From Mycobacterium sp. 852002-51961_SCH5331710 (GTDB lineage: Bacteria; Actinomycetota; Actinomycetes; Mycobacteriales; Mycobacteriaceae): a stretch of DNA of 60,918 nucleotides. Shown piece by piece: positions 41,495 through 50,746 of this stretch (position 1 is its first letter; the number at the start of each line of letters is the position of its first letter). The stretch is taken from NCBI RefSeq assembly GCF_001665535.1, contig NZ_LZSQ01000130.1:1-60918 (forward strand), given 5' to 3'. A model generated the notes under the pieces. It worked only from the letters and a program-made list of their open reading frames with translations. It searched no databases and was not told where the DNA came from. A program made the translations under genes and the position numbers.

Positions 41495-42735
41495 CAGGCG
41501 GTCACCTCGAACGGTACGGACAGTGGCCGGCGCACGTAGCTGCCGCCGGCCCAGACGATTCCGCTCTCATCCACCTCGAATTCCGGAATGCGGGTCAGCA
41601 GTTCGGTGAGGGCGACGCGCGACTGCATACGCGCCGCGGCCGCGCCGAGGCAGTGGTGGGCGCCGTGGCTGAAGGTCAGGATGTTGCGCGGCTTACGGGT
41701 CACGTCGAGTTCGGATGCGTCGTCGCCGAACTGGCGCTCGTCACGGTTGGCCGACGCGTAGAGGAACAACACGCGCCTGCCCTCCGGGATAGTGGTGTCG
41801 GCGACCGTCACGTCACGGGTGACGGTGCGGGCCAACCCCTGCACCGGGGAGGTCATGCGCAGAAACTCATCGACGGAATCCGGTATCAGGTCGGGGTTTT
41901 CGGTGAGCAGGCGGCGCTGATCGGGTCGCTGGTGAAGCAACTGGACCGAACCGCCCAGCATGCCGGTGGTCGTGTCGTTGCCGCCGGTGACCATGGTGAA
42001 GGTGAACGCGAGTATCGACAGCACACCGGCGATGTCGCCGTCGGCGCCGACGCCCGCGGCCACCAGATGCGAGACGGTGTCGTCCTCCGGTTGCACGCGG
42101 CGTCGTTCGATGAGATCGGTGAAGTACGCCATCATCTCGCCCAGATTGTCGCCGAGCGTCTCCAGCGCACCGCCGATTCCGCCCTCGGTGGTGTTGGCGG
42201 CGACGATCGCCTCTGTCCAACCGTCGAACTTGTCGCGATCGGCCTCCGGAACGCCGAGGTAGTGCGCGACCACCATGGACGGCAGCGGCTTGAACAGTTC
42301 GGTCACGATGTCGCCGCCGCCGTTGTGCTTGATGCGCTCGATCCGTTCGACGACGTACTCGCGCACCTTGGGTTCGACCGCTTCGACCTGCCGCGGCGTG
42401 AATCCCCGCGACACCAGCTTGCGGAACTCGGTGTGCACCGGCGGGTCCTGCATGACCATCGGCGGATTGTCGGCCAGCCCGATCAGCTCGAGTTCGCCGT
42501 AGTTGACCGTCAGCCCCTGCGCCGACGAAAACGTCTCGTGATCGCGTGCGGCGGCCCAGATGTCGGCGTGCCGCGACATGACGAAGTAGTCGTGATCGGG
42601 CCGATCGCGCGGCACCACATGATGCACCGGGTCGTGATCGCGCAGCGCGCGGTACATCGGCCACGGATCGGCCCACGTGTCGGCGTCGGCGAGCTGGAAT
42701 CGAACCGGCATGTCATGAGACAGAGTAGCCGTCAC
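41494..42735 (-). CDS. cyp130: Cytochrome P450 CYP130
   Basis: The 413-residue P450 is close to M. tuberculosis CYP130 (Rv1256c) over its whole length. The I-helix oxygen groove is MVTGGNDTTTG, the E-x-x-R pair is in DEFLR, and the heme loop is FSHGAHHCLGAAAAR with the thiolate Cys. HTEFRKLVSRGFTPRQVE is the conserved C-helix region. Ferredoxin and reductase genes are not adjacent. ATG 42735 is the start. Physiological substrate is unknown; CYP130 of M. tuberculosis binds azoles and small aromatic amines. A repeat hairpin separates it from the FAD oxidase upstream. Confidence 0.94.
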   Translation of the reverse strand: MTATLSHDMPVRFQLADADTWADPWPMYRALRDHDPVHHVVPRDRPDHDYFVMSRHADIWAAARDHETFSSAQGLTVNYGELELIGLADNPPMVMQDPPVHTEFRKLVSRGFTPRQVEAVEPKVREYVVERIERIKHNGGGDIVTELFKPLPSMVVAHYLGVPEADRDKFDGWTEAIVAANTTEGGIGGALETLGDNLGEMMAYFTDLIERRRVQPEDDTVSHLVAAGVGADGDIAGVLSILAFTFTMVTGGNDTTTGMLGGSVQLLHQRPDQRRLLTENPDLIPDSVDEFLRMTSPVQGLARTVTRDVTVADTTIPEGRRVLFLYASANRDERQFGDDASELDVTRKPRNILTFSHGAHHCLGAAAARMQSRVALTELLTRIPEFEVDESGIVWAGGSYVRRPLSVPFEVTA

Positions 42736-42781
42736 GTCTCATTCGTATGACAGAAGCAGGAAACATGTCAAGACCCAGTTC

Positions 42782-42843
42782 CGCGAGCAGACGCAAAACT
42801 GCCGCATATTGCCCAAAAATGGGCACTTTTACGTCTGCTCGCG
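42782..42843. repeat. Complete palindromic intergenic repeat with nested hairpin
   Basis: Perfect 12-bp arms CGCGAGCAGACG (42782-42793) and CGTCTGCTCGCG (42832-42843), extended by CAAAA/TTTTA, enclose a second hairpin GCCCA-AAAA-TGGGC (42811-42824). It lies between two minus-strand genes and could end transcription from the FAD-oxidase gene. Half of the same element is found at 901-938 beside IS30, so it is a dispersed repeat. Confidence 0.8.
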
Positions 42844-42857
42844 AATCAAGCGGAGCC

Positions 42858-44222
42858 TCAGATCGCGGCGCCGGGATTGAGGATGTTGTCCGGGTCCAGC
42901 GCCTGCTTGATCCGCCGGTTGAGTTCCATCGCCTCGGGACCGATCTGACCCGCCAGCCAGGGTCGTTTGAGCCTGCCGACGCCGTGCTCGCCGGTGATCG
43001 TGCCGCCGAGGCTGACGGCCAGATCCATGATCTCGCCGAACGCGTGGTGGGCGCGTTCGGTCATCGCGGGATCGGCGGGGTCGTACACGATCAACGGGTG
43101 CGTGTTGCCGTCACCGGCATGGGCGATCACCGAGATCATCAGTTCATGGTTGGCCGCGATCTTCTCCACGCCGCTGACCAGATCCGCCAGCGCGGGCAGC
43201 GGAACCCCGACGTCCTCGAGCAGCAGGGAGCCCTTCAGTTCGACGGCGGGGATGCAGAACCGCCGCGCGGCGACGAATGCCTCGCCCTCGTCGGGGTCCG
43301 ACGTCGAGAACACTTCCTTGGCGCCGTGTTCGGTGAAGACGTCGGCCATGAACTGCGCGTCCTGGGCGCCGGACGGCCCACGGTCGTCGGAGGCGGCCAC
43401 CAGCATCGCGGCCGCGTGCCGATCGAGGCCCATCTTCAACTTGTCCTCGACGGCGTTGATGGAGGTGGCGTCCATGAATTCCAGCATCGAGGGCCGGATC
43501 TTTCCCGTGATGGCGACGACGGCCGTGGCGGCCGCCTCGACCGAGTCGAAGGTCGCCACCACCGTGCACGCCGCCGACTGCGCAGGCAGCAGTTTCAGCG
43601 TCACCTCGGTGACCACCCCGAGCGTTCCCTCGCTGCCGACGAACAACTTGGTCAACGGAAGGCAGGCAACGTCTTTGAGCCGCGGACCGCCGAGCCGCAC
43701 CGCCGTGCCGTCGGCGAGTACCACTTGCAGGCCGAGCACGTAATCCGTTGTGACGCCGTACTTCACGCAGCAGAGGCCGCCGGCATTGGTGGCGACGTTG
43801 CCGCCGATGCTGCAGATCTCGAACGATGACGGGTCCGGTGGGTACCACAGTCCGTACTCCGCGACCGCCTTCTTGACCTCCGCGTTCAGCAATCCGGGCT
43901 GGACCACGGCGGTGCGGGTCACCGGGTCCACGGTGATGTCACGCATCTTCTCCGTCGTCAGCACGATCGCGCCGTCGAGGGCCGACGCGCCACCGGACAG
44001 ACCGGTGCCCATACCGCGCGGCACCACCGCCGTCCTGTTGGCGGTGGCCCAGCGCAGAACCGCTTGCACATCCTCGGTGGTGCGCGGTCGGACCACGGCC
44101 AGCGGTGTGCCCGCGTTCGGGTCGAAGGCCCGGTCCTGGCGATATGACCCCAGGATGTCCGGATCGGTGACAACGGCGCCCTCGGAAAGCGCGTCCACCA
44201 GATCGGCAAGGGGGGAGTCCAC
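42858..44222 (-). CDS. FAD-linked oxidase, GlcD type (Rv1257c-like)
   Basis: The 454-residue flavoprotein has the PCMH FAD domain (RGMGTGLSGGASAL, SIGGNVATNAGGLCCVKYGVT, LFVGSEGTLGVVTEV) and the C-terminal cap with VIAHAGDGNTHPL and GTITGEHGVGRLKRPWL. It resembles glycolate oxidase subunit GlcD and mycobacterial Rv1257c. The final NILNPGAAI is the usual family ending. GTG 44222 is the chosen start, just after the divergent luxR promoter region. A 2-hydroxyacid substrate is inferred. It and the oxidase at 31664-33016 share family but are far apart in sequence. Confidence 0.9.
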   Translation of the reverse strand: MDSPLADLVDALSEGAVVTDPDILGSYRQDRAFDPNAGTPLAVVRPRTTEDVQAVLRWATANRTAVVPRGMGTGLSGGASALDGAIVLTTEKMRDITVDPVTRTAVVQPGLLNAEVKKAVAEYGLWYPPDPSSFEICSIGGNVATNAGGLCCVKYGVTTDYVLGLQVVLADGTAVRLGGPRLKDVACLPLTKLFVGSEGTLGVVTEVTLKLLPAQSAACTVVATFDSVEAAATAVVAITGKIRPSMLEFMDATSINAVEDKLKMGLDRHAAAMLVAASDDRGPSGAQDAQFMADVFTEHGAKEVFSTSDPDEGEAFVAARRFCIPAVELKGSLLLEDVGVPLPALADLVSGVEKIAANHELMISVIAHAGDGNTHPLIVYDPADPAMTERAHHAFGEIMDLAVSLGGTITGEHGVGRLKRPWLAGQIGPEAMELNRRIKQALDPDNILNPGAAI

Positions 44223-44309
44223 GACGCAATGGTACGAGCCGGCGTGGGTTGCGAGTCCGCCGTCGAGTCGCGGCGGCCCGAAACGCGCCCAGGTGCGAAA
44301 ACGGCGGGA

Positions 44310-44315
44310 TATAGT
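44310..44315 (+). promoter_or_regulatory. -10 hexamer of a probable leaderless luxR transcript
   Basis: TATAGT fits TANNNT exactly and is separated by six bases from the GTG at 44322. No ribosome-binding purines are present. A leaderless mRNA starting at the GTG is likely. Confidence 0.6.
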
Positions 44316-44321
44316 TCCGCC

Positions 44322-46943
44322 GTGATCAGCGGGGATCCGCTGGCGGGACGTGACGGCGAACTGGCAACCATTCGCCGCGCACTCAGCGGGGGCAGTGACA
44401 AAGCAGGCGTCGTGATCGTCGGCGCGGCGGGGGTGGGCAAGACGCGGCTCGCGCGCGAGGTGCTGCGGGTCGCCGAACGCGCGGGCGAGCGCACGAATTG
44501 GGTCGTCGGCACCGAGTCCGCGCGGGCGCTGCCGCTCGGTGCGTTCACGGCGGTGATCAACGACGCCATCGCCGATCCGACGCCGAATGTCCGTCAGCTG
44601 ATCAATTCCCTTGTCGCGCAACAGCGCCACGGCCGAACCCTGATCGGAGTCGACGACGCGCATCTGCTCGACGGACTGTCGGCGCACGTCGTGCACCAGC
44701 TCGCTCAGAGCCGGGCGGCCCGCCTGGTCGTCACCCTGCGCTCGGGTGCCGACGAACCAGACGCGATCACCGCGCTGTGGAAGGACGGCCTGCTCGTCCG
44801 CCTCGATCTCGCACCGCTGTCAGCAGACGCGACGCGCACCCTCATCGAGGAGAGCCTCGGCGGCGTGGTGGATGCCCGTAGCGCTCAGCGGTTCTGGAAG
44901 CTGACGGGCGGCAACGCGCTGTTTCTGCGCCAATTGGTCAACGATCAGGTCGATGCCGGCCGGATGCGGCAGACGGCGGGGGTATGGATGTGGGACGGCG
45001 GCGTCGCGGTCTCGCAGAGCATCAGCGACATGGTCGGCCGCCAGCTGCGCGAGCTGACGCCGGAGGTGGCGCTGGTGGTCGACACCCTGTCGCAATGTGA
45101 ACCGCTGACGGTCGACGCACTGTGTGACGTCGTGGACCGGGAGGCGCTCGAGGCTGCCGAACGGATGCGGTTGGTGACGGTCGAGCGAAGCGGGGCAGAC
45201 CTGGTCGCCCGCCTGGCTCACCCGCTGTACGGCGAACTGCGCCGCGCCGCAGCCGGCGAGATATACCTGTCCAGAATCCGCGGCAGGCTGGCCAGTCGGC
45301 TGACCGAAGAGGGGGAGTGTGACGTTCAGGCCACGGTGCGCCGGGGGCTGCTGGCACTCGAGTCGGACCTGCCGCCGGATCCCGACGTCTACCTCAAGGC
45401 GGCGCGCTGTGCGATGACGCTGCTCGACCTCGAACTCGCCGACCGCTTCGCGACGGCCGCCGCGGACGCCGGGTGCGCCGAAGCCGCGGGGGTGCGCGCG
45501 TTGAACCTGTTTCTGCTCGGCCGCGGGGCGGAGGCCGAGGACGTCTTGAGCCGAATGGCCGTCGACGGTGCGACGAGCGCACACCAGTGGTCTCTGCTGC
45601 GAGTGGCCAACCTGATCTGGATGCTCGGCCGCATCAACGACGCGACCGTGGTGTTGGCACGGCTGGCCGAGGCGCCCGAGACGACAGCCGAGCGGTTCGC
45701 ACGCATGGCCGCCGAAGCGTGCGTCGACGCCGTATCGGCGCGTTGCGAGGTGGCGTTGGAAAAGGCCACGGCGGCACTGGAATCGGGCGTGTTGACGGAC
45801 TTCGACGCGATGATGGCGTCGGTGGCGTTGACGATGGCGCTGGGGGCGCTCGGCCGAACAGATGAGCTCACCACGGTCGCGGAGTCGGCGCTGAACCGGG
45901 CGATGACGTCGTTTCAAGCATCGCACATGCGGTTCTGGTTCGCCAGCGTCTATCTCCGCGCGTGCCGGTTGACCGGGCGCATCGACGAGTGCTCGGCGAT
46001 GGTGCGGCGAGTGGCCGATTCGGCGGACGAGGTGCCCAGCCTCGCCTACGCCAATCTGGCGTCGCTGCTGGGGCACGCCGAACTCATGCGTGGCAATGTC
46101 CGCGACGCCGTGAAGCTTCTGCACGAAGCGCTGGCCGGTGTCCAAAGGCACGGTGTGGCAAGCGGTTTACGCCCATCCACCGGCTTCGGCCTGGCGGAGG
46201 CACACGCGAAACTCGGTGAAGGGCCTGCGGCCGGGGCAGCGATCGCCGAGGCCCGCGAAAGCGTGCCGCCCGACTTCGCGTTCATGCAGACCACTCTCAG
46301 CGTCGCCGAAGGATGGTCGTTGGTCGCCAACGGGTGTGTCACCGACGCCATCGCGGTCGCGCGGACAGCGGCGTCGCAGGCCCGCGCGCGCCGTCAGCCC
46401 ACCCATGAGCTGGCGTGCTACCAGGCGGCGGCGCAGTGGGGCGACACCTCGTGTGCCGCGTCCGCGCGTCGAGTCGCCGACGAACTCGCGCTGCCGTTGG
46501 CCGATGCCGTTGCGCGACATGCCGAAGCGTTGGCCGCCGACGACGGAGAGGGACTGCTCGCCGCCGCTGGTGCGTATCGCACAATCGGCGACCGGGCCGC
46601 CGCGGCCGACGCCGCTGCGCAGGCAGCCGTCGCGTTCACCCGCGCCCAGCACCGCAAGCGCGGGCTGTACGCCGCCGCTGTGGCCAAGGAACTCAGCGAC
46701 GCCTGCGGCGGACTGTGTACACCGGCGCTGCGAGTGCCCGCCAGCCAACCGCTGACCGGTCGTCAGCGCGAGATCGTCGAGTTCGTGGTGGCCGGGCTGT
46801 CCAACCGCGAGATCGCCGACCGGCTGGTGATGTCGGTGCGCAGCGTCGAAGGCCACATCTATCGCGCCTGCCAACGGGTGGGTGCGAACTCCCGTGAGGA
46901 ACTCGCCGCGATCGCCAGGCAGGGGCCGGTTCCCGGTGACTGA
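44322..46943 (+). CDS. Large LuxR-family regulator with STAND ATPase and TPR-like region
   Basis: The 873-residue protein begins with a STAND/AAA ATPase: Walker A GAAGVGKTR, Walker B LIGVDDAHLLD, then a winged region. The middle, about 330-780, is Ala/Leu-rich helical repeat of TPR type. The C-terminus holds the LuxR helix-turn-helix: PLTGRQREIVEFVVAGLSNR followed by EIADRLVMSVRSVEGHI. This is the MalT/LAL class, which acts as an ATP-dependent switch. GTG 44322 follows a leaderless promoter; upstream frame to 44229 is not needed. The following acyl-CoA ligase overlaps or abuts it and is the likely target. Effector is unknown. The pair interrupts the Rv1257c-Rv1258c order. Confidence 0.9.
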   Translation: MISGDPLAGRDGELATIRRALSGGSDKAGVVIVGAAGVGKTRLAREVLRVAERAGERTNWVVGTESARALPLGAFTAVINDAIADPTPNVRQLINSLVAQQRHGRTLIGVDDAHLLDGLSAHVVHQLAQSRAARLVVTLRSGADEPDAITALWKDGLLVRLDLAPLSADATRTLIEESLGGVVDARSAQRFWKLTGGNALFLRQLVNDQVDAGRMRQTAGVWMWDGGVAVSQSISDMVGRQLRELTPEVALVVDTLSQCEPLTVDALCDVVDREALEAAERMRLVTVERSGADLVARLAHPLYGELRRAAAGEIYLSRIRGRLASRLTEEGECDVQATVRRGLLALESDLPPDPDVYLKAARCAMTLLDLELADRFATAAADAGCAEAAGVRALNLFLLGRGAEAEDVLSRMAVDGATSAHQWSLLRVANLIWMLGRINDATVVLARLAEAPETTAERFARMAAEACVDAVSARCEVALEKATAALESGVLTDFDAMMASVALTMALGALGRTDELTTVAESALNRAMTSFQASHMRFWFASVYLRACRLTGRIDECSAMVRRVADSADEVPSLAYANLASLLGHAELMRGNVRDAVKLLHEALAGVQRHGVASGLRPSTGFGLAEAHAKLGEGPAAGAAIAEARESVPPDFAFMQTTLSVAEGWSLVANGCVTDAIAVARTAASQARARRQPTHELACYQAAAQWGDTSCAASARRVADELALPLADAVARHAEALAADDGEGLLAAAGAYRTIGDRAAAADAAAQAAVAFTRAQHRKRGLYAAAVAKELSDACGGLCTPALRVPASQPLTGRQREIVEFVVAGLSNREIADRLVMSVRSVEGHIYRACQRVGANSREELAAIARQGPVPGD

Positions 46944-46992
46944 AGACCGCGAGCGCCCGCCGATGGAAGGCGCGATGGGGGAAGGTCCGCTC

Positions 46993-48540
46993 ATGGACGG
47001 GATCCACCACCGCGAGGCCGGATTCGGGTCTTGGGCGACTCGCCGCGCGTTTCTGTGTGGCGATCGAGTGGCCCTGATCGACGGAGACCGGCGGATGACC
47101 TACGCCGAGTTCGACCGCCGGACCGATCGGCTGGCCCAGGCGTTGCGGGCGTCGGGCGTGCGGAAAGGCGACCGCGTGGCCGGACTCATGATCAACAGCT
47201 CCGCCTTCCTGGAGACGTTGTTCGCCGTTGGGAAGCTCGGGGCGGTTTTCGTGCCGATCAGTTTCCGGCTCGCCGCACCCGAGGTCGCTTACGTGCTGGG
47301 TGATTCCGGTGCGACCACCTTTGTGTGGTCGGGACAGTTTTCGGCGCTTGCTCGCGCGGCGTGTGCCGGCGCGGGGGTAAAGGTCAAGACTCGGGTGGTG
47401 GTCGGCGGTGAAGCCACTTCCGGAGAAACCGATTTCGAACAGCTCCTCGACGGTGGCGAGGATCGCTCCGTGGATGTCGACATAGTCGGCAACGACTTGT
47501 GTTGCCTTCCTTACACTTCGGGGACGACAGGGCGCCCGAAAGGCGCGATGCTGACCCACGACAACGTGTTCTGGAACACGATCAATGTCGTGGCCGCCGG
47601 CCGGGGGCTGCACGAGGGGGATCGGACCGTCACTGCGGCGCCGTTGTTCCACATTGGTGGGCTGAGCGTGCACACGCTGCCCCTGATATATGTCGGTGGC
47701 ACAAACGTATTGCTGCCCGGCTTCCGCCCGGAGGAAGCGCTCGCCGCGATGGCGCGAGAGCGCGTCACCGTCCAGTTCCTCGTACCGGCGATGTGGGCGG
47801 CGCTGATGGCCGTACCGGATTTCGAGTCCTACGACTTGTCGGCGCTCGAATTGGCCGTCAGCGCCGGTGCACCGTGTCCACTGCCGGTGCTCGAGTACTT
47901 TCAGGATCACGGTGTGCCGTTCCAGGAGAGCTTCGGTCTCACCGAAACCGGCGGCGTCACGCTTCTCGACGCCGACCACGTCAGGGAGAAATCGGGCTCG
48001 GTGGGCCGGCCTCTCTTCCATGTGCAAACCCGAATCGTCGATGAGCAGGACCGCGACGTGGCAACCGGCGCGGTCGGCGAAGTCGCCGTCCGCGGTCCGG
48101 CTGTCTTCGCGGGCTACTGGAAGAAGCCGGAGGCGACCGCCGAGGCGTTTGGCGGCGGGTGGTTTCACACCGGTGATCTGGGCCGCGTTGATACGGAGGG
48201 CTTCATCACCCTCGTCGACCGCAAGAACGACATGATCATCACTGGCGGCGAGAACGTCTACCCGGTCGAGGTAGAGCAGATGCTGTGTCGCCACCCGGCG
48301 GTACGTGAGGTTGCGGTGGTGGGAGTTGCGAACACGAAATGGGGAGAAACCCCGATCGCGGTGGTCGCCCTCGAGAACGCGGTGGACGTCGACGGGCAAG
48401 AACTGATCGATTACGCGCGTGAGCGGCTGGCCCATTTCAAGTGCCCCACGCGGGTCGAGTACTTACCGGAGTTGCCTCGCAACGCATCTGGGAAGGTGCT
48501 GAAGACCGTGCTGCGTGACCAATTCGGTGGCCGACCGTAG
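46993..48540 (+). CDS. Acyl-CoA ligase (FadD-type, ANL superfamily)
   Basis: The enzyme (515 residues from ATG 46993) activates a carboxylic acid with ATP and CoA. The phosphate loop is YTSGTTGRPKGAML, motif A5 lies in QESFGLTETGG, motif A7 is GGWFHTGDLG, and the C-terminal catalytic Lys is in NASGKVLKTVL. ATG 46993 has GGGGAAGG eight bases upstream. GTG 46936 (overlapping the luxR stop), ATG 46963 and ATG 46975 are alternatives, so the N-terminus is uncertain by up to 19 residues. The acid substrate is unknown. It is probably co-transcribed with and controlled by the LuxR-STAND protein. Confidence 0.88.
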   Translation: MDGIHHREAGFGSWATRRAFLCGDRVALIDGDRRMTYAEFDRRTDRLAQALRASGVRKGDRVAGLMINSSAFLETLFAVGKLGAVFVPISFRLAAPEVAYVLGDSGATTFVWSGQFSALARAACAGAGVKVKTRVVVGGEATSGETDFEQLLDGGEDRSVDVDIVGNDLCCLPYTSGTTGRPKGAMLTHDNVFWNTINVVAAGRGLHEGDRTVTAAPLFHIGGLSVHTLPLIYVGGTNVLLPGFRPEEALAAMARERVTVQFLVPAMWAALMAVPDFESYDLSALELAVSAGAPCPLPVLEYFQDHGVPFQESFGLTETGGVTLLDADHVREKSGSVGRPLFHVQTRIVDEQDRDVATGAVGEVAVRGPAVFAGYWKKPEATAEAFGGGWFHTGDLGRVDTEGFITLVDRKNDMIITGGENVYPVEVEQMLCRHPAVREVAVVGVANTKWGETPIAVVALENAVDVDGQELIDYARERLAHFKCPTRVEYLPELPRNASGKVLKTVLRDQFGGRP

Positions 48541-48545
48541 CATTG

Positions 48546-49775
48546 CTAAACCGTTGGCGGACGGTCCAGTTCGCGTAGCGCGGGCAGGAACACCGCGACC
48601 ACTCCGAGCAGCAGCATCGGCAGCGCGAGCGCCAGGAACGTCACGTGCAGGCCGGCCGAGTCGGCCAGCGGACCGGCCACGATCAGACCCAGCGGCCCGG
48701 CCGCGTAGGCCAGCGAGCCCATCACGCCGACCACCCGCCCGCGCAGGTGCTGTGGCGCCCGGGTCTGCATGACGTAGTTGTAGATCGGCGCGATCGGCCC
48801 GTAGACGAGGCCGACGATCGCGGACAGCACGAGGATCAGCGGCAGCGGCGGCAGGAACGCGATCACCGTCATGGCCAGCCCGAGCGTCAGTACCGCGGTC
48901 AACATCGTCGCCCGCCGGCTGACGTACCGCGACGACACCGCATAGCCGAGCGCGCCGATCAACCCGCCGATGCTCAACGCCATCAACACCCATCCGAGCT
49001 GCGCCGGTTCGTCGCGGTCGGTGAAGTACTTGGGAAACAGAACCGACTCCATGGGCATGTAGAGCCCGGTCGCCACCAGATCGACGAACGCCAAAGCGCG
49101 CAGCACCTTGTTGTGCCAGACGAACTTCAGCCCCTCGACGACGCCCTCCCACACCCCCTCGGGCAGCGAGGTGCGGTCCGGAATGCCGGCTCCTTCCAGT
49201 TGCAGCACCGCGATCGCCACGATCGAGAAGCCGAACGCCGCCGCCGTCACCCACATCGTGTTGATGCCGCCGAGCGTCGCGATCAGCACTCCGCCGATAC
49301 CGGGGCCGACGATGTAGGCGAGGTTGAACACCGCCTCGTAGACGCTGTTGGCGCGGTCCAGCGTCCATCCCGCGCGATTCGCCGCCTCCGGCAGCATCGT
49401 CTCGCGCGCGGTCATCCCCGCCGGATCGAAGAAGGCGCCCAGTGCGGCCAGCGTGGCCAGCACCGCGACGTTGACCGCCTCGACGCCGAGCGTCAGCGCC
49501 AGCACGGGCACGGCGGCCACCGACACCGCGGACAGCGCGTCGGAGATCATCGAAACCCGCCGTCGCCCTAGATAATCCACCGCGGCGCCCGCGATCAGCG
49601 TCGCCACCAGAAGCGGCAGCGAGCCCGCCATCGCCACAATCGAAGCGTCCAGTGCAGATCCGTTGCGCTGCAACACCAGCCATGGAAACGCGACGAGCGA
49701 TATGCCGTTGCCGGCACCGGCCGTCAGCGCGGCGAACAGGATCAGTAGTAGGGGGCCGCGCCTGCTATTCGTCAT
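48546..49775 (-). CDS. tap: MFS multidrug efflux pump Tap
   Basis: The 409-residue, 12-span transporter matches M. tuberculosis Tap (Rv1258c) along its length. Examples are ISLVAFPWLVLQRNGSALDAS, VDYLGRRRVSMISDAL (motif A), FDPAGMTARETMLPEAANRA, and APQHLRGRVVGVMGSLAYAAG. Tap exports tetracycline and aminoglycosides and contributes to intrinsic drug tolerance. In mycobacteria tap belongs to the WhiB7 regulon. ATG 49775 is the start; TAGATT on the minus strand (49796-49791) is a good -10. It diverges from udgB, an order kept in M. tuberculosis. Confidence 0.94.
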   Translation of the reverse strand: MTNSRRGPLLLILFAALTAGAGNGISLVAFPWLVLQRNGSALDASIVAMAGSLPLLVATLIAGAAVDYLGRRRVSMISDALSAVSVAAVPVLALTLGVEAVNVAVLATLAALGAFFDPAGMTARETMLPEAANRAGWTLDRANSVYEAVFNLAYIVGPGIGGVLIATLGGINTMWVTAAAFGFSIVAIAVLQLEGAGIPDRTSLPEGVWEGVVEGLKFVWHNKVLRALAFVDLVATGLYMPMESVLFPKYFTDRDEPAQLGWVLMALSIGGLIGALGYAVSSRYVSRRATMLTAVLTLGLAMTVIAFLPPLPLILVLSAIVGLVYGPIAPIYNYVMQTRAPQHLRGRVVGVMGSLAYAAGPLGLIVAGPLADSAGLHVTFLALALPMLLLGVVAVFLPALRELDRPPTV

Positions 49776-49823
49776 GGGTTATCGCGGCAGAATCTAACAG
49801 CGCGCGGGGCCGCTCGGCACCGG

Positions 49824-49828
49824 AATTT
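49824..49828 (-). promoter_or_regulatory. AT tract in a WhiB7-compatible position upstream of tap
   Basis: On the minus strand AAATT (49828-49824) stands in an otherwise GC-rich stretch, two bases before a possible -35 (GGTGCC) and about 27 bases before the -10 TAGATT. WhiB7 promoters have a short AT tract directly upstream of the -35. The -35 is weak and the spacing of 19 is a little long. Confidence 0.3.
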
Positions 49829-49834
49829 CGCACC

Positions 49835-50677
49835 GTGCACAGTGGTGCTGTGCAGCTGTTGCCTCACCCGCGGACCGGTGGGCGGTTCGCGTCGCCGGTT
49901 CCTGCCGGTTCGGGCTGGCCGGGTGACCCCGCCACACCAAAGACCGCCGTCGCGGCGGCGGCCGCACAAGTCGAGTCGATGGCCGCGGCGGCGCGGTCAC
50001 TCGACGAGCTCGACGCCGAGGTCTCGGTGTGCCGGGCCTGTCCCCGCCTGGTGGAGTGGCGCGAGGAGGCGGCCGTCGTCAAGCGCAAGTCGTACGCCGA
50101 CGAACCGTACTGGGGCCGCCCGGCACCGGGGTGGGGCTCATCCGAGCCCCGGGTGTTCGTCGTGGGGCTCGCTCCGGCGGCCCACGGCGCCAATCGCACC
50201 GGCAGGATCTTCACCGGCGATCGCTCCGGCGATTTCTTGTTCGCGGCGCTGCACCGGGTGGGCCTGGCCAACCAGTCGCTGTGCGTGGACGCCGCAGACG
50301 GGTTGGCGCTCAAGGCAACCCGGGTGGCCGCGGCAGTGCGTTGCGCGCCGCCGGCGAACGCGCCGACGCCGGCCGAGCGGGCGACGTGCGCCCCGTGGCT
50401 GGACGCGGAATGGCGGCTGACGGCGGCGCACGTGCGGGTGGTTGTCGCGCTCGGCGGGTTCGCGTGGCGGGCGGCGCTGCAGATGCTGCGTACGGGCGGG
50501 GTGCCGGTGCCTGTGCCCGCGCCGAAGTTCGGTCACGGCGCCACCGCGGAGCTGGGCCGCGTCTCGTTGGTGGGCTGCTATCACCCCAGCCAGCAGAACA
50601 CGTTCACCGGAAAGCTGACCCCACAGATGTTCGACGACGTCTTCCGCACGGCCAAAGAGCTGGCGGCCGTCGAGTAG
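49835..50677 (+). CDS. udgB: Family 5 uracil-DNA glycosylase UdgB
   Basis: UdgB removes uracil, hypoxanthine and ethenocytosine from DNA. From GTG 49835 it is 280 residues. The Fe-S cluster ligands include Cys66 and Cys69 (SVCRACPRL) and later cysteines in VRCAPPANAPTPAERATC. Family motif 1 is VVGLAPAAHGANRTGRIF and motif 2 is GCYHPSQQNTFTGKL. No ATG/GTG occurs between the VHSGAVQLL start and the tap promoter in this frame, which decides the start. It matches Rv1259. The gene is divergent from tap. Confidence 0.93.
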   Translation: MHSGAVQLLPHPRTGGRFASPVPAGSGWPGDPATPKTAVAAAAAQVESMAAAARSLDELDAEVSVCRACPRLVEWREEAAVVKRKSYADEPYWGRPAPGWGSSEPRVFVVGLAPAAHGANRTGRIFTGDRSGDFLFAALHRVGLANQSLCVDAADGLALKATRVAAAVRCAPPANAPTPAERATCAPWLDAEWRLTAAHVRVVVALGGFAWRAALQMLRTGGVPVPVPAPKFGHGATAELGRVSLVGCYHPSQQNTFTGKLTPQMFDDVFRTAKELAAVE

Positions 50678-50746
50678 TCCCGCTGAGGAATCGCTGGTCG
50701 GCGCGGTGCGGGGAACGTCTCTGCGGTCGAATGCGTTGTGTCTGCC

